A stretch of DNA of 64,000 nt, from NCBI GenBank assembly GCA_964626565.1, contig CAZVFX010000002.1:62001-126000 (forward strand). Direction: 5' to 3'. This stretch comes from CAZVFX01 sp964626565 (GTDB lineage: Bacteria; Myxococcota_A; UBA9042; CAIXZC01). The notes beneath the pieces were generated by a model that saw only the letters and a list, made by a program, of their open reading frames with translations, was not told where the DNA came from and did not search any database. Both the position numbers and the translations under genes were made by a program. Numbering within the stretch: the stretch's first letter is position 1; each line of letters begins with the position of its first letter. Shown here piece by piece: positions 17,068 through 26,842 of this stretch.

Positions 17068-19035
17068 ATGAAGATTCAGGCAATGGTCGCGGGATTCATC
17101 CTGGTGGTGGCCGGGTGCAGTTCGCTCAGTGACACCTCCGGCGGCACCGGTGGGCCACCCAACCTGCCGGGAGACGGGGGCGATCAGGAATACGACAGCA
17201 GGGGCGGGCCGCCGATTCCGGAAAACCCGGATTGCGTGGATATCGACGGCGATGGTTTCGGCGATGGTTGTGTCCAGGGCCCGGACTGCGATGAGACCAA
17301 TCCCAAACTTAATACCTACTGCCCTCCCTGTGACAACGGCATCTACGAAGGCTGCCCGTGTCTCAACGACGGAAGCAGCATCGCCTGCTACTCCGGAGAT
17401 CCGGCTTTCCTGGGCATCGGTGCGTGCCAGGCCGGTCAGCAGGATTGTGTCGGCGGCTATTGGACTGCTTGTACCGGGTCGGTGGAGCCTTCCTTGGAGT
17501 TTTGCGACTATCAGGACAATGATTGCGACGGCGATATCGATGAAGGGGTGCTCTCTCCCTGTGGGGACTGCAACGAGAAATGCGTCAATATGGGCGCCGG
17601 GCCCGATGGGGAAGAGGTGTTCGAACTGGAGGGCAACAACCACTCCGGAGTCGACCTCAACGTCGACGGACACATCGTACTCGACTCGGAGAAGGTCAAC
17701 ATGCACTTCATCTGGATCGCCAACTCCGCGGAGAACACGGTGTCGAAAATCGACACGGAGACCGGCAAGGAGCAGGGACGCTACAATGTTTGCAGCAACC
17801 CGTCACGCACCGCGGTGGACCTGTACGGCGACGTCTGGGTCGGCTGCCGTAACGACGGCGGCATCGCCAAGATCCAGGCCTACAAGGCCAAGTGCGTGGA
17901 CAAGGACGGCGACGGGGAGATCGAGACTTCCGAAGATGCCAACGGCAACGGTGTCATCGAGTCGGGGGAAATGCTGGGCCAGGGCAAGGATGAGTGCATG
18001 AAGTTCGTGGTCCATCCCGGCGGCGGGTGCCAGCGGGCGGTGGGGGTCGACAAAGACAACCACGCCTGGGTGGGCGACTGGGACGGCAAGAAGCTGAGAA
18101 GGCTGGAGCCGGCCGGCGGGGAAACGGTGCAGACTATCTCCATTCCCGCCAACCCTTATGGCCTCGTAATCGATCAGAACGGCATCATCTGGGTGTCGGG
18201 TCGCGGCGGCAACAAGCTGGTTAGAGTCGACCCGTCCAACGACGACGTAAAGGCTTTCGAGTCGAACCTGGGATGCTACGAGCCCTATGGAATTACCCTG
18301 GACCACAAGGGAAGGGTTTGGACCGCCAATTGCTGCTGCTGGGCGGTTGCCTATCGTTATGACCCTTCCAACGGCGCCTGGGCCTATGCCACGACCAAGG
18401 ATCGGCCCCGGGGGATAGTCGGCTCCATGGATGGGTACATTTACGTGGCCAACGACGAGTCGGACAAGGTCGCGGTGGTTGACGCAGATAGCATGGACAC
18501 CCTGGGATATGTGAGTCTGGGCAACGGCCGCTACCCCCTGGGCATGACCATCGATTTCTCCGGCTACGTGTGGGCGGTCAACCAGAACCAGTCGTCGACC
18601 ACCAAGATCGACCCCAACTCCTGGAACATCGTGGGCGAATACCCTACCGGCTCCGGCCCCTACACCTACAGCGATATGACCGGCTATCTGCTGCACACCT
18701 TCACCAATCCCACCGGTTTCTACCAGCACCTGTTTGGCGGGTGGGGGTTGCGGCTCGTATGGACGGCCATCATCATCGACGCCTACGTACCGGCCGGCAC
18801 GTACATCAAAGTAAGACTCAGGGCCGCCCCCGACGACGTCATGCTGAAGACCACTGCCTGGTCGGACTATTTCGGCCCGTTCCCGCCCCAGTCTTTTCCC
18901 CTGGATATCACCGGCTTGAACCTCATGGGCGCGTACATGGAGGTTGAAGTCTCACTGTACACGGAAGTGGATGGCCTGACACCCATCGTCAAGGCTATCG
19001 AAGTGAAATTCGAGGCCGGAGAAGGGGACCTCTAA
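17068..19035 (+). CDS. lipoprotein with MopE-like calcium motifs and a beta-propeller
   Basis: 655 residues; GGAGG lies 8 bases before the ATG. MKIQAMVAGFILVVAGC is a clean lipoprotein signal. Residues 50-160 carry aspartate-rich loops of the MopE/thrombospondin-3 kind (DIDGDGFGDGC, QDNDCDGDIDEG), expected to bind calcium. Residues about 190-550 contain repeated strands such as HAWVGDWDGKKLRRLEP, GIIWVSGRGGNKLVRVD and YIYVANDESDKVAVVD, the pattern of a virginiamycin-B-lyase/NHL type beta-propeller. The last 100 residues form another beta domain. No catalytic residues can be assigned; a surface binding or structural protein is likely. It stands alone, 14 bases from a convergent gene. Confidence 0.8.
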   Translation: MKIQAMVAGFILVVAGCSSLSDTSGGTGGPPNLPGDGGDQEYDSRGGPPIPENPDCVDIDGDGFGDGCVQGPDCDETNPKLNTYCPPCDNGIYEGCPCLNDGSSIACYSGDPAFLGIGACQAGQQDCVGGYWTACTGSVEPSLEFCDYQDNDCDGDIDEGVLSPCGDCNEKCVNMGAGPDGEEVFELEGNNHSGVDLNVDGHIVLDSEKVNMHFIWIANSAENTVSKIDTETGKEQGRYNVCSNPSRTAVDLYGDVWVGCRNDGGIAKIQAYKAKCVDKDGDGEIETSEDANGNGVIESGEMLGQGKDECMKFVVHPGGGCQRAVGVDKDNHAWVGDWDGKKLRRLEPAGGETVQTISIPANPYGLVIDQNGIIWVSGRGGNKLVRVDPSNDDVKAFESNLGCYEPYGITLDHKGRVWTANCCCWAVAYRYDPSNGAWAYATTKDRPRGIVGSMDGYIYVANDESDKVAVVDADSMDTLGYVSLGNGRYPLGMTIDFSGYVWAVNQNQSSTTKIDPNSWNIVGEYPTGSGPYTYSDMTGYLLHTFTNPTGFYQHLFGGWGLRLVWTAIIIDAYVPAGTYIKVRLRAAPDDVMLKTTAWSDYFGPFPPQSFPLDITGLNLMGAYMEVEVSLYTEVDGLTPIVKAIEVKFEAGEGDL

Positions 19036-19049
19036 CTCTGCTGCTGTTG

Positions 19050-19688
19050 CTACTGCTGCATGGAACCGCATTTCTGAAGCTCTTCCACACTTTGGGTGGA
19101 CATGATGCAGGCCTCGATGCGCGGCCATTCCGGCCCCAGGGAGGAGGCGTCGGTGGACATACACTGGTTCATCGCCTCATCGAAGATCCCCGGCGGCAAA
19201 TCGGCTCCCTGCTTGCTGAGTTCCTTTTCCGCCAGTTTCATCACGTGGCGGCACACCGGTTCCAGTTGGGAGTTGACACGGGAAGGGCGTTCGTCGGGCG
19301 GGGCCTCAAATGCCGGCTCGGGCGGCTCGGGAGGGCCTTCGCCGGGTGCTTCGTCCGTTGGTGCCGGTGCGTTCCAGTTGCATCCCTCGCAGTCCGCGGT
19401 GGAGCGGGAACTCAAGTAGCACCTTGCCCGCTGGTCCGCGGAAGCATCGGGGAGTGCGGACATCTGTTTCATGCACTCGGCCCGGGTCTCATCCATGTCC
19501 TGCTGGCTCGCCGGTCTACCATTCATGCCCTCTTCGTCGGCCTTGAGCCATGCCGCATGGTCGCACGCTTTGAGCCATAAGGCACCGCCTCCGGCGGAGC
19601 GCTTTGGACCCGGGTCACTGCCGGCTGCTGAGCAACCGGCAAAGGCAAGGGCAGCAACGAAGGGAAGTAACCGGAAGCCAGTCTTCAT
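19050..19688 (-). CDS. cysteine-containing lipoprotein
   Basis: 212 residues. MKTGFRLLPFVAALAFAGC is a typical lipoprotein signal. The mature protein has two similar helical halves with paired cysteines (WLKACDHAAWLK ... CMKQMSALPD and VCRHVMKLAEKE ... CMSTDASS ... CIMSTQS) separated by a Pro/Glu-rich linker at about 105-135; the C-x(n)-CM pattern is common in myxobacterial lipoproteins and suggests helical hairpins stapled by disulphides. The start overlaps the pgl stop as ATGA, so it is translated with the pentose-phosphate genes although no functional link is evident. Function unknown. Confidence 0.7.
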   Translation of the reverse strand: MKTGFRLLPFVAALAFAGCSAAGSDPGPKRSAGGGALWLKACDHAAWLKADEEGMNGRPASQQDMDETRAECMKQMSALPDASADQRARCYLSSRSTADCEGCNWNAPAPTDEAPGEGPPEPPEPAFEAPPDERPSRVNSQLEPVCRHVMKLAEKELSKQGADLPPGIFDEAMNQCMSTDASSLGPEWPRIEACIMSTQSVEELQKCGSMQQ

Positions 19689-20403
19689 TTTGATTCCTCC
19701 GCCAGAAACCAGTAGAGCTTACCTGCAGGCCGAATCAGGCCGGCAGGGGGAACGGGGTCAGTGACGTCCCCGGAAAGCAGCGAGTCGAGCACCTCCTTCT
19801 TGCCGGCCACCGATGCCAGGAATACCGTGAGTCGGCTGGCGTTGAGCGCGGGCAAAGTCAGAGTCACCCGGTGGGGCGTGGTCGCGCCGAAAGAGGCGGG
19901 CGCAACCGCGGGCAGCACCTTCCGGTTGCGGGAGTTCAACGCATCACCCCCGGGGAAAAGAGAGGCGGTGTGACCGTCTGCGCCGATGCCAAGGAGGACA
20001 AGGTCGAAAGGCTCACCGGTGCGGTCCAGATAATCTCGCACCGCCCCGTCATATTCCGTTGCGGCCGTCACCGGCTCCAGTTCTCCGCATACCCGGTACA
20101 CCTGTGGTGCCGGGATAGGAACCAGTGACAACAGCGCCAGGTGGGCCATGCGGTAGTTGCTGTCGGAGTGGTGGGACGGCACGCAGCGTTCATCGGCGAA
20201 GAAGACGTGGGTGTCGGCCCAGCCGATGCCGGAAAGATATGGCTCCTTACTCAGCAGTTCGTACAGCCCCTTCGGAGTACGGCCGCCGGACAGAACAATG
20301 GAGAATTTCCCCCTCGCCGCGATGGCTTGCCGGGCTGATTGCAGCACCAGGTCTGCCGCGGCCCGGTTCAATTCGTCCATTCCGTCGAATCGCTTCACAT
20401 TCT

Positions 20404-20407
<4 letters not shown>
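19685..20407 (-). CDS. pgl: 6-phosphogluconolactonase
   Basis: 240 residues from the ATG at 20407, which overlaps the zwf stop as ATGA; a start at 20428 would lie inside zwf. It hydrolyses 6-phosphogluconolactone to 6-phosphogluconate, the second step of the oxidative pentose-phosphate pathway, in the cytoplasm. Signatures of the NagB/DevB family are LSGGRTPKGLYELL, FFADERCVPSHHSDSNY and LGIGADGHTASLFPG. The length is normal. It sits between zwf and a lipoprotein gene in one translationally coupled unit. Confidence 0.95.
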
Positions 20408-21948
<1,541 letters not shown>

Positions 21949-22022
21949 TTCGACCCCCAGCAGTACGATAATCATATGTCAACTGGGGGGGGGAGCGTCA
22001 ATGCTCCTGTATCCCAGTGCGC

Positions 22023-22062
22023 ACAGGCCTTCAGCCTGTGGTGGGATAGGCCTTCAGCCTGT
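22023..22062. repeat. two copies of a short hairpin repeat
   Basis: The 15-mer AGGCCTTCAGCCTGT occurs at 22025-22039 and 22048-22062. In the first copy ACAGGC and GCCTGT pair around CTTCA, forming a small hairpin; the second is imperfect at its 5' arm. It lies between divergent zwf and fpg and resembles a REP-type intergenic palindrome. Confidence 0.4.
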
Positions 22063-22129
22063 CCCCTTGTTTTCCCTTGCCGCCGCAATTGCCCCAAGGC
22101 ACAATACGCCGAGAGCGGAGGAGTGAAGA

Positions 22130-22957
22130 ATGCCCGAGCTACCCGAGGTCGAAACCGTCGTTCGACAGCTCGAACGACACCTGAAGACACGCACCATCCT
22201 GGGGGTTGAGACCCACATTCCGCGCCTGAGGAAGGTGCTGGACGTGGACAAACTCACCGCTGATTGCACGGCCCGGCGCATCGAGAGGATCTATCGGCGG
22301 GGAAAATACTTTGTCGTGGATCTTTCCGGCGGAACCGCGCTGTTGATGCACCTCGGCATGAGCGGGTCGTGCCGTATCCGTCCCGCAAGCGAGGCGGCAG
22401 CCAAACACGAGCACGTGGTGTTTACCCTGGACAACGGTGAGAGTTGGCGTTTCTCGGACCCCCGTAGGTTCGGAGTGGTCCAGTCGTTTCGGACCCAGGT
22501 GGAGAAATGGCCACCGCCGGAGCTTGCGTCCCTCGGTCCCGAGCCCCTTACCGATCAGTTCGACGCGGCCTACCTGTTTGGGGCCACCCGCAAGAGAAAG
22601 CCGGCCATCAAGCCGTTCCTCCTCGACCAGCGGGTGGTCGCTGGAGTGGGCAACATTTACGCCAGCGAGCTGCTCTTCCGCGCGGGCGTGCGCCCGGGCC
22701 GCGCAGCCGGCCGCGTCACGCGTCGCGAGTGCGCACGGATGGTGACAGCCACCAAGGAAATCCTCGAGGAGGCCATCGCCGCGGGCGGCACCACCATCGA
22801 CACATATCAAAACGTAGACGGGGAAGCGGGCCGTTTCGACCGGCAACTACAAGTCTACGGCCGCACCGGCGAGCCGTGCGTCACCTGCGCCTCACCGATC
22901 AAACAACAAGTCCACACCGGCCGTTCCACTTTCTACTGCCCAACGTGTCAGAGCTGA
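22130..22957 (+). CDS. mutM: formamidopyrimidine-DNA glycosylase
   Basis: 275 residues, GGAGGAGTGAAG before the ATG. It removes oxidised purines (8-oxoguanine, Fapy) and nicks abasic sites. The invariant N terminus PELPEVET places the catalytic proline directly after the initiator Met; the H2TH region contains VAGVGNIYASELLF and the C-terminal zinc finger has CVTC and CPTC pairs. All key elements are intact. A weak promoter (TTGCCG, 17 bases, CACAAT) lies just upstream. With endonuclease IV at 8783-9625 it gives this segment two base-excision repair enzymes. Downstream begins a repeat-rich, gene-poor stretch. Confidence 0.96.
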   Translation: MPELPEVETVVRQLERHLKTRTILGVETHIPRLRKVLDVDKLTADCTARRIERIYRRGKYFVVDLSGGTALLMHLGMSGSCRIRPASEAAAKHEHVVFTLDNGESWRFSDPRRFGVVQSFRTQVEKWPPPELASLGPEPLTDQFDAAYLFGATRKRKPAIKPFLLDQRVVAGVGNIYASELLFRAGVRPGRAAGRVTRRECARMVTATKEILEEAIAAGGTTIDTYQNVDGEAGRFDRQLQVYGRTGEPCVTCASPIKQQVHTGRSTFYCPTCQS

Positions 22958-23140
22958 CCAATTCATCGTTCTTTCTCCGAACTGTCATCCCGACATCCCC
23001 GACGCACCCACTCCCGCATTTGGATTTGCCTTCCTGGAGGAGATGGAGGGACCCCAGCATGCTTCAGAAACGGTCAACTTTGCGAGGAGGCCTCTGCTTC
23101 TCTTGACTTAGTCAGTGACTTAGTTTGGTATGTCGTTGGA

Positions 23141-23305
23141 GGCTCCCACCCCCACGCCCTGGCCGTTTCCAACCTTCCTCTGCTTCACCGCGACCCCTTC
23201 GACCGCATGCTCATCGCCCAGTCGGGAGTCGAGAAGATCCCCATTGTCACCGCTGACCCCGAGTTCCAATCCTACGAGGTGGAGTTGGTCCCTGCCGACA
23301 AGTAA
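23141..23305 (+). pseudogene. vapC-type PIN toxin, C-terminal remnant
   Basis: Read from 23141 in the frame ending at the TAA 23303-23305, the translation contains LPLLHRDPFDRMLIAQS and IPIVTADPEF, the strongly conserved C-terminal block of VapC-family PIN ribonucleases (HRDPFDRML.AQA...T.D..F). The metal-binding N-terminal part (LDTHALLW) and any start codon or antitoxin gene are absent upstream, where fpg ends, so this is a decayed fragment. It directly abuts the 88-base repeat, suggesting loss by recombination there. Confidence 0.65.
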
Positions 23306-23393
23306 GACGTCAACCTTGGCAAGGTTGTCACGCCCCGACGAGGGGGTCCCAAGAAACCAACGATTTCAAGGCCCGTTGAGTCCCGCTGGGCTG
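23306..23393 (+). repeat. 88-base islet repeat, copy 1
   Basis: Begins GACGTCAACCTTGGCAAGG and ends CCCGCTGGGCTG. Copy 2 lies at 25058-25144, on the other side of the ATPase gene, differing mainly in the middle ten bases. CAACCTT and AAGGTTG form a 7-base-pair hairpin with loop GGC. It begins one base after the vapC remnant's stop codon. Confidence 0.7.
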
Positions 23394-23587
23394 CGTCGCA
23401 TAAATACCGGGTCAAACCCGAGGATAAAACACTCTTTGTCGAGGAGACAGGGGCTGTGCGGCCCTCGCCGAGGCCGCGTTTCAGGAGACATCAGCTGAGG
23501 TGACATGTAGTCCTCCCTACTGCTTCGCTCCCCGGCGTTAGGCCCGGTGAGCTTCCCTTCGAGTTCCCTCAGGATAAACTCCGCATG

Positions 23588-23634
23588 CCTTCGGAGCGGC
23601 CGGGGCCGCCCCTTCGGCGCTCCGTGCCGAGCAA
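23588..23634. repeat. GC-rich palindromic repeat, copy 1
   Basis: CCTTCGGAGCGG through CGGCGCTCCGTGCC, matching 25405-25448 almost base for base apart from small indels. In the second copy CGGAGCGC pairs perfectly with GCGCTCCG. It looks like a REP/BIME-type element. Confidence 0.5.
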
Positions 23635-23710
23635 GGGAGTCAAGGAGGAATGAGCGTGTATCAGCCCGCCTCGAGGCGGGGGGAGCGGCAGGCAAGATTT
23701 GTCTTCGAGC

Positions 23711-23761
23711 ACTGCCGGGCATAGCGAGAACAAGGAGACGCAGGTGACGCTCACTCGCGAC
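23711..23761 (+). repeat. 51-base repeat with ribosome site and GTG start, copy A
   Basis: ACTGCCGGGCATAGCGAGAA continuing to ACTCGCGAC; copy B is 26843-26894. Both contain AAGGAG followed about 5 bases later by GTG or ATG reading T-L-T-R-D. In this copy the frame is continuous with the ATPase gene, but the ATPase promoter lies inside that extension. Confidence 0.55.
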
Positions 23762-23801
23762 CTGATTTCGCATGAAGCGACGTCGTGGCAGGCTGTCAAC
23801 C

Positions 23802-23830
23802 TTGACAAGGCGGCAATGTTTCGGTATTGT
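23802..23830 (+). promoter_or_regulatory. promoter of the islet ATPase
   Basis: Consensus TTGACA (23802-23807), exactly 17 bases, then TATTGT (23825-23830). The predicted transcript start near 23837 lies 42 bases before ATG 23879 and rules out use of the earlier in-frame starts by this promoter. GTCAACCTTGACAAGG covers the -35 and is one base different from the hairpin motif in the neighbouring repeats. Confidence 0.6.
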
Positions 23831-23878
23831 AAAGGTCGTCGTCAGTTTTCGCCAATATTTGACGGCAAGGTTGGCATC

Positions 23879-25027
23879 ATGGACTTTCCACGAGCACTGA
23901 AGGCGCCAGAGGAGTCGTTCTTCCTCTGGGGTTGCAGGGGAACCGGCAAGAGTACCTGGTTGCGGGAGCAGTTTCCGCACGCTCTTTGGTTTGACCTTCT
24001 GGACGAAGGACTTTTCCAGCGGTTTTTGCGTTCCCCTTCCCTGTTCGCGGCCGAACTTAGAGCCGCGCCGGCTGGAAGTTGGGTTGTCGTGGATGAGATC
24101 CAGCGCCTGCCCAACCTGCTCAATGAGGTCCACAGGGCTATCGAGCAATCGAAGTTACGTTTCGTGCTCTGCGGTTCCAGCGCCCGCAAAATGAAGCGTG
24201 CCGGGGTCAATCTTCTTGGAGGCCGCGCCTTGCTGCGCCGTATGCATCCTTTTCTACCCGAAGAGTTGGGGGCCGGTTTCAATCTCGAGACCGCACTTGA
24301 GTTTGGTACACTTCCTCTGGTTTGGAGTTCCGCTGACCCGGGCCAACGCCTGCAGGTCTACACCCAACTCTACCTGAAGGAAGAGATACAGGCAGAAGCG
24401 CTGGTCCGCAACCTCCCTGGTTTTGCTCGGTTCCTGCCTGTTGCGGCGCTCTTCCATGCCCAGACCATCAATGTCTCCAGCATTGCCAGGGACGCCGGAG
24501 TTGCTCGCACCACCGTTGCCGACTATCTGCAGATCCTGGAGGAGACTCTGCTCACCTTCCGGGTCCCGGCATTCGAAGGGCGCATGCGGGTACGAGAGCG
24601 CAGGCTGCCCAAGCTTTACTGGACCGATCCGGGGCTGGTGCGTGCAACCCGACGCATTCGGGGGCCCATGCATCCCGAAGAGCGGGGAACGTTGTTTGAA
24701 GGGTTCGTGGCCCAGTACCTTCGGGCGGGGATGGACCTGTACGACCTGTGTGACGGACTGCACTATTGGGCGCCCCTGCATTCCCGCAGCACCGAGGTGG
24801 ATTTCGTTCTCAGCCGGGACGATCGGCATGTGGCCATCGAGGTCAAGAGCGGCGCGATGTTCAAGGAGAAATGGTGCCGAGGACTCCGGGCGCTACGGGA
24901 CCTGCCGGGACTTCAGCGCCGAATCATTGTGCTTCCCGACACCCGGCCGGCAGCCACGGAAGACGGCATCGAGGTATGGCCCTTCTCCCGCCTGGTTGAA
25001 GAGGTGAGCGGAAGGCGGCTGTTCTAG
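23879..25027 (+). CDS. AAA ATPase with DUF4143-type C terminus
   Basis: 382 residues. The start at 23879 fits the usual N terminus of the family (MDFPRAL, then SFFLWG just before the P-loop) and lies downstream of a good promoter; a GTG at 23744 with a stronger ribosome site is the alternative. Walker A GCRGTGKS, Walker B VVVDEIQRLP and the FVLCGSS sensor strand mark the AAA_14 domain; residues about 190-382 form the DUF4143 part, with a winged-helix segment (SIARDAGVARTTVADYLQIL) and a nuclease-like TEVDFVLS...AIEVKS pattern. Such ATPases are common, mobile and of unknown role. It is flanked by direct repeats on both sides. Confidence 0.85.
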   Translation: MDFPRALKAPEESFFLWGCRGTGKSTWLREQFPHALWFDLLDEGLFQRFLRSPSLFAAELRAAPAGSWVVVDEIQRLPNLLNEVHRAIEQSKLRFVLCGSSARKMKRAGVNLLGGRALLRRMHPFLPEELGAGFNLETALEFGTLPLVWSSADPGQRLQVYTQLYLKEEIQAEALVRNLPGFARFLPVAALFHAQTINVSSIARDAGVARTTVADYLQILEETLLTFRVPAFEGRMRVRERRLPKLYWTDPGLVRATRRIRGPMHPEERGTLFEGFVAQYLRAGMDLYDLCDGLHYWAPLHSRSTEVDFVLSRDDRHVAIEVKSGAMFKEKWCRGLRALRDLPGLQRRIIVLPDTRPAATEDGIEVWPFSRLVEEVSGRRLF

Positions 25028-25057
25028 AAGCCAGCGCCTGTCTCCCTAGTCTCGAGC

Positions 25058-25144
25058 GACGTCAACCTTGGCAAGGTTGTCACGCCCCGACGAGGGGGTT
25101 CCACAACCTAGTCATTTCAAGGCCCGTTGAGTCCCGCTGGGCTG
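25058..25144 (+). repeat. 88-base islet repeat, copy 2 (87 bases)
   Basis: Same direction as copy 1 at 23306-23393; the first 40 and last 30 bases are nearly identical. Together the copies bracket the ATPase gene and about 490 bases upstream of it. Confidence 0.7.
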
Positions 25145-25404
25145 GTTAAATCCCGCTGGGCTGGGAAAAAGCGTACGGGAAGTGTACGCGCGGAACGAGG
25201 TACTGCCGCACCATTCGAGACTTGGGGGCAGGTGTGCTCACCAACGCCAAATCCACTGGCTCGAAGCCGGTTTCATCCGGCGTTGAACACGGATAACTGT
25301 CCCGCCGACTGAGGAAGCGAGTGCCGACGGAGGCTGAGGTGGTTTGGGAGTCTCCACTCCTGCTTCGCTCCTCGGGCCCATGGCCCCCGGAGCTACGCAG
25401 GACG

Positions 25405-25448
25405 CCTTCGGAGCGCGGGGCGCCCCTTCGGCGCTCCGTGCCCAGCAT
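25405..25448. repeat. GC-rich palindromic repeat, copy 2
   Basis: Matches 23588-23634. CGGAGCGC and GCGCTCCG form a perfect 8-base-pair stem with a second small palindrome (GGGGCGCCCC) in the loop. Confidence 0.5.
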
Positions 25449-25654
25449 CAAAGTGGGTTCCCTCATGTCGCCACAACTTCCCCATGCTCGGCAGAGAGTG
25501 CCGTAGGAGCCGGCAGTATCGGCTCCGAAGGCATCCTTCGTAGCCCTTGTGACAGCTGACAAGGGCGAAGTAGGAGAGGGGCCTCCTAACCACCTCGGCC
25601 TCTCAGTTCCACGTCCTCTCCCGGGCAAACGCCGACGAAAGCCCCGCCTTCTCT

Positions 25655-26107
25655 CTATTCGGAGGCGCTGGCCGCCTTTTGCAGTAGGGGTTGGGCAAAG
25701 GAACTCTTGAGCAGCACGCCCAGAGCGTCAAGCACACGGCTTGCTCGGTCCACCGTGATGCCATGATACTCGTTTCGCTCGTCGCGGGAAACCTGGGACT
25801 CATGAACGCCAAGCCGTCCCGCCAGTTCGCGTTGAGTCAGGCCCATCGCGATTCGCAGACCGACCAGCGTCTGTCCGAGACCGTGTAGATTCGTAAGCTC
25901 ACCCAGGTCGCCGCGCTTGAGGCGTTCATAGCTCTCTACCTCTTCGGCAAGCTGCTCGTGAAACGAACGGAGCGGGTCTAGCGAGCGCTTCACAGCCTCA
26001 GGGGAAAGATCCATTCCCTCAAGTCGAGCAACGTGCTCCGCCAAACGGCCACGCTCTTCCTGCAGTCGTCGATTTGCCTCCTGATACTCGCTTTCGTTGC
26101 GGATCAT
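25655..26107 (-). CDS. XRE-family regulator, probable antitoxin
   Basis: 150 residues from the ATG at 26107 behind AGGGAGGG. Residues 1-70 are a charged, probably coiled-coil helix pair (EANRRLQEERGRLAEHVARL); residues 82-131 are a Cro/C1-type helix-turn-helix (MGLTQRELAGRLGVHESQVS). The gene overlaps the upstream DUF6932-like gene as ATGA. Size, order and coupling resemble a type II toxin-antitoxin operon with the DNA-binding antitoxin second. A perfect palindrome sits inside the operon's promoter, consistent with autorepression. Partner function is inference. Confidence 0.8.
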   Translation of the reverse strand: MIRNESEYQEANRRLQEERGRLAEHVARLEGMDLSPEAVKRSLDPLRSFHEQLAEEVESYERLKRGDLGELTNLHGLGQTLVGLRIAMGLTQRELAGRLGVHESQVSRDERNEYHGITVDRASRVLDALGVLLKSSFAQPLLQKAASASE

Positions 26108-26655
26108 GGTTGCCCTCCCTTGACGATCTTCACAATTCCTCTCGGCTGGCCATCCCTGCGAGAAAGCCGAAAAGCCGAGGGGAACTCCAGTTCGTTGCCG
26201 AACTCGTCCAGAATGCCGGACATCTGTCCGAAGTGGGGATAGAACTCGATGCGGTACCGGTGCCACATCGGAAGCTGCTTCTTCGGATACCCCCTATAGG
26301 GTCTGCGAGACGCGGGGTCCCAGGTCCAGACCTTGTGTGGGTCGAGCAGATTCAGCTCCCCCTCGATCCTCCCGCTTGCGAAGTCGAAGAGGTCGCATTC
26401 GAAATAGCCATCAATATCATTGGGGTGATCCTTGTCTTCGACAAAAGAGCCGTCAATGAAGACCTCCTCAATGCCTACCTGCCAAAGCTGCCTTGTCAGA
26501 ACGGCGAGGTTGTCCACAAGGCGCCTCCGCCAACTGCGGTCCCAGTTCGGACAATCCAGACCTGACCCCGTGACCAGAACGGATTCCCGGAGCATCGGGA
26601 GCGTCAGTTCGTAGTCTCCGGGGGGCAGAAGCCCTTCCTTCGTGAATTCGAGCAA
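26104..26655 (-). CDS. DUF6932-like nucleotidyltransferase-fold protein, probable toxin
   Basis: 183 residues starting at TTG 26655, placed 5 bases after GGAGGAGGTG; the open frame continues 70 codons further up but crosses the promoter. The N-terminal EGLLPPGDYELTL is the typical opening of the DUF6932 family as I recall it. IDGSFVEDKDHPNDIDGYF (67-85) reads as a minimal nucleotidyltransferase motif: GS (69-70), a Lys and DID (80-82). By analogy with MNT-type proteins it may transfer nucleotides to RNA or protein, but that is not established. It is encoded first, overlapping an XRE regulator gene. Confidence 0.7.
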   Translation of the reverse strand: MLEFTKEGLLPPGDYELTLPMLRESVLVTGSGLDCPNWDRSWRRRLVDNLAVLTRQLWQVGIEEVFIDGSFVEDKDHPNDIDGYFECDLFDFASGRIEGELNLLDPHKVWTWDPASRRPYRGYPKKQLPMWHRYRIEFYPHFGQMSGILDEFGNELEFPSAFRLSRRDGQPRGIVKIVKGGQP

Positions 26656-26707
26656 GCCGTCACCTCCTCCATTCACTCGGGCCGCAAGACTTGGCCCACC
26701 ACTAAAC

Positions 26708-26736
26708 AGAATAGTCAAGCTTGACGCGAATGTCAA
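26708..26736 (-). promoter_or_regulatory. promoter with palindromic operator for the DUF6932/XRE pair
   Basis: On the minus strand TTGACA (26731-26736) and TATTCT (26708-26713) are 17 bases apart. The spacer next to the -10 contains the perfect 12-base palindrome GTCAAGCTTGAC (26714-26725), ideally placed for a dimeric repressor such as the XRE protein encoded in the same operon. Confidence 0.65.
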
Positions 26737-26842
26737 GTGCGGCGAGTACCCATTGTCCGTATCCAGCAGCGATGGGACCACCTCGTCAAGGGCTTCGAAC
26801 ACTTGGAGCGGCTGTGCGCTGCCTTTGCCGATTGGTACAACA

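Larger units (their letters stand above)
22958..23878. other. gene-poor stretch with remnants and repeats
   Basis: No intact gene is seen in these 921 bases. It holds the C-terminal piece of a PIN-domain toxin gene (23141-23305), an 88-base repeat (23306-23393), a GC-rich palindromic repeat (23588-23634), a perfect 16-base palindrome CCCGCCTCGAGGCGGG (23665-23680), a copy of a 51-base repeat that contains a ribosome site and start (23711-23761), and the promoter of the ATPase gene (23802-23830). Confidence 0.6.
25028..25654. other. gene-poor stretch after the ATPase
   Basis: No convincing gene. It contains copy 2 of the 88-base repeat (25058-25144) with a partial tandem of its end (AAATCCCGCTGGGCTGG to 25163), copy 2 of the GC-rich palindrome (25405-25448), and a hairpin at about 25528-25571 in which CCCTTGT and ACAAGGG, plus CTTCG and CGAAG, pair. 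The order of repeat modules parallels that upstream of the ATPase. Confidence 0.55.

Noticed and set aside
23744..23878. Alternative GTG start for the ATPase with a good ribosome site
   Set aside because: A consensus promoter lies inside this stretch and the family's usual N terminus starts at 23879; the ribosome site belongs to a repeated sequence.
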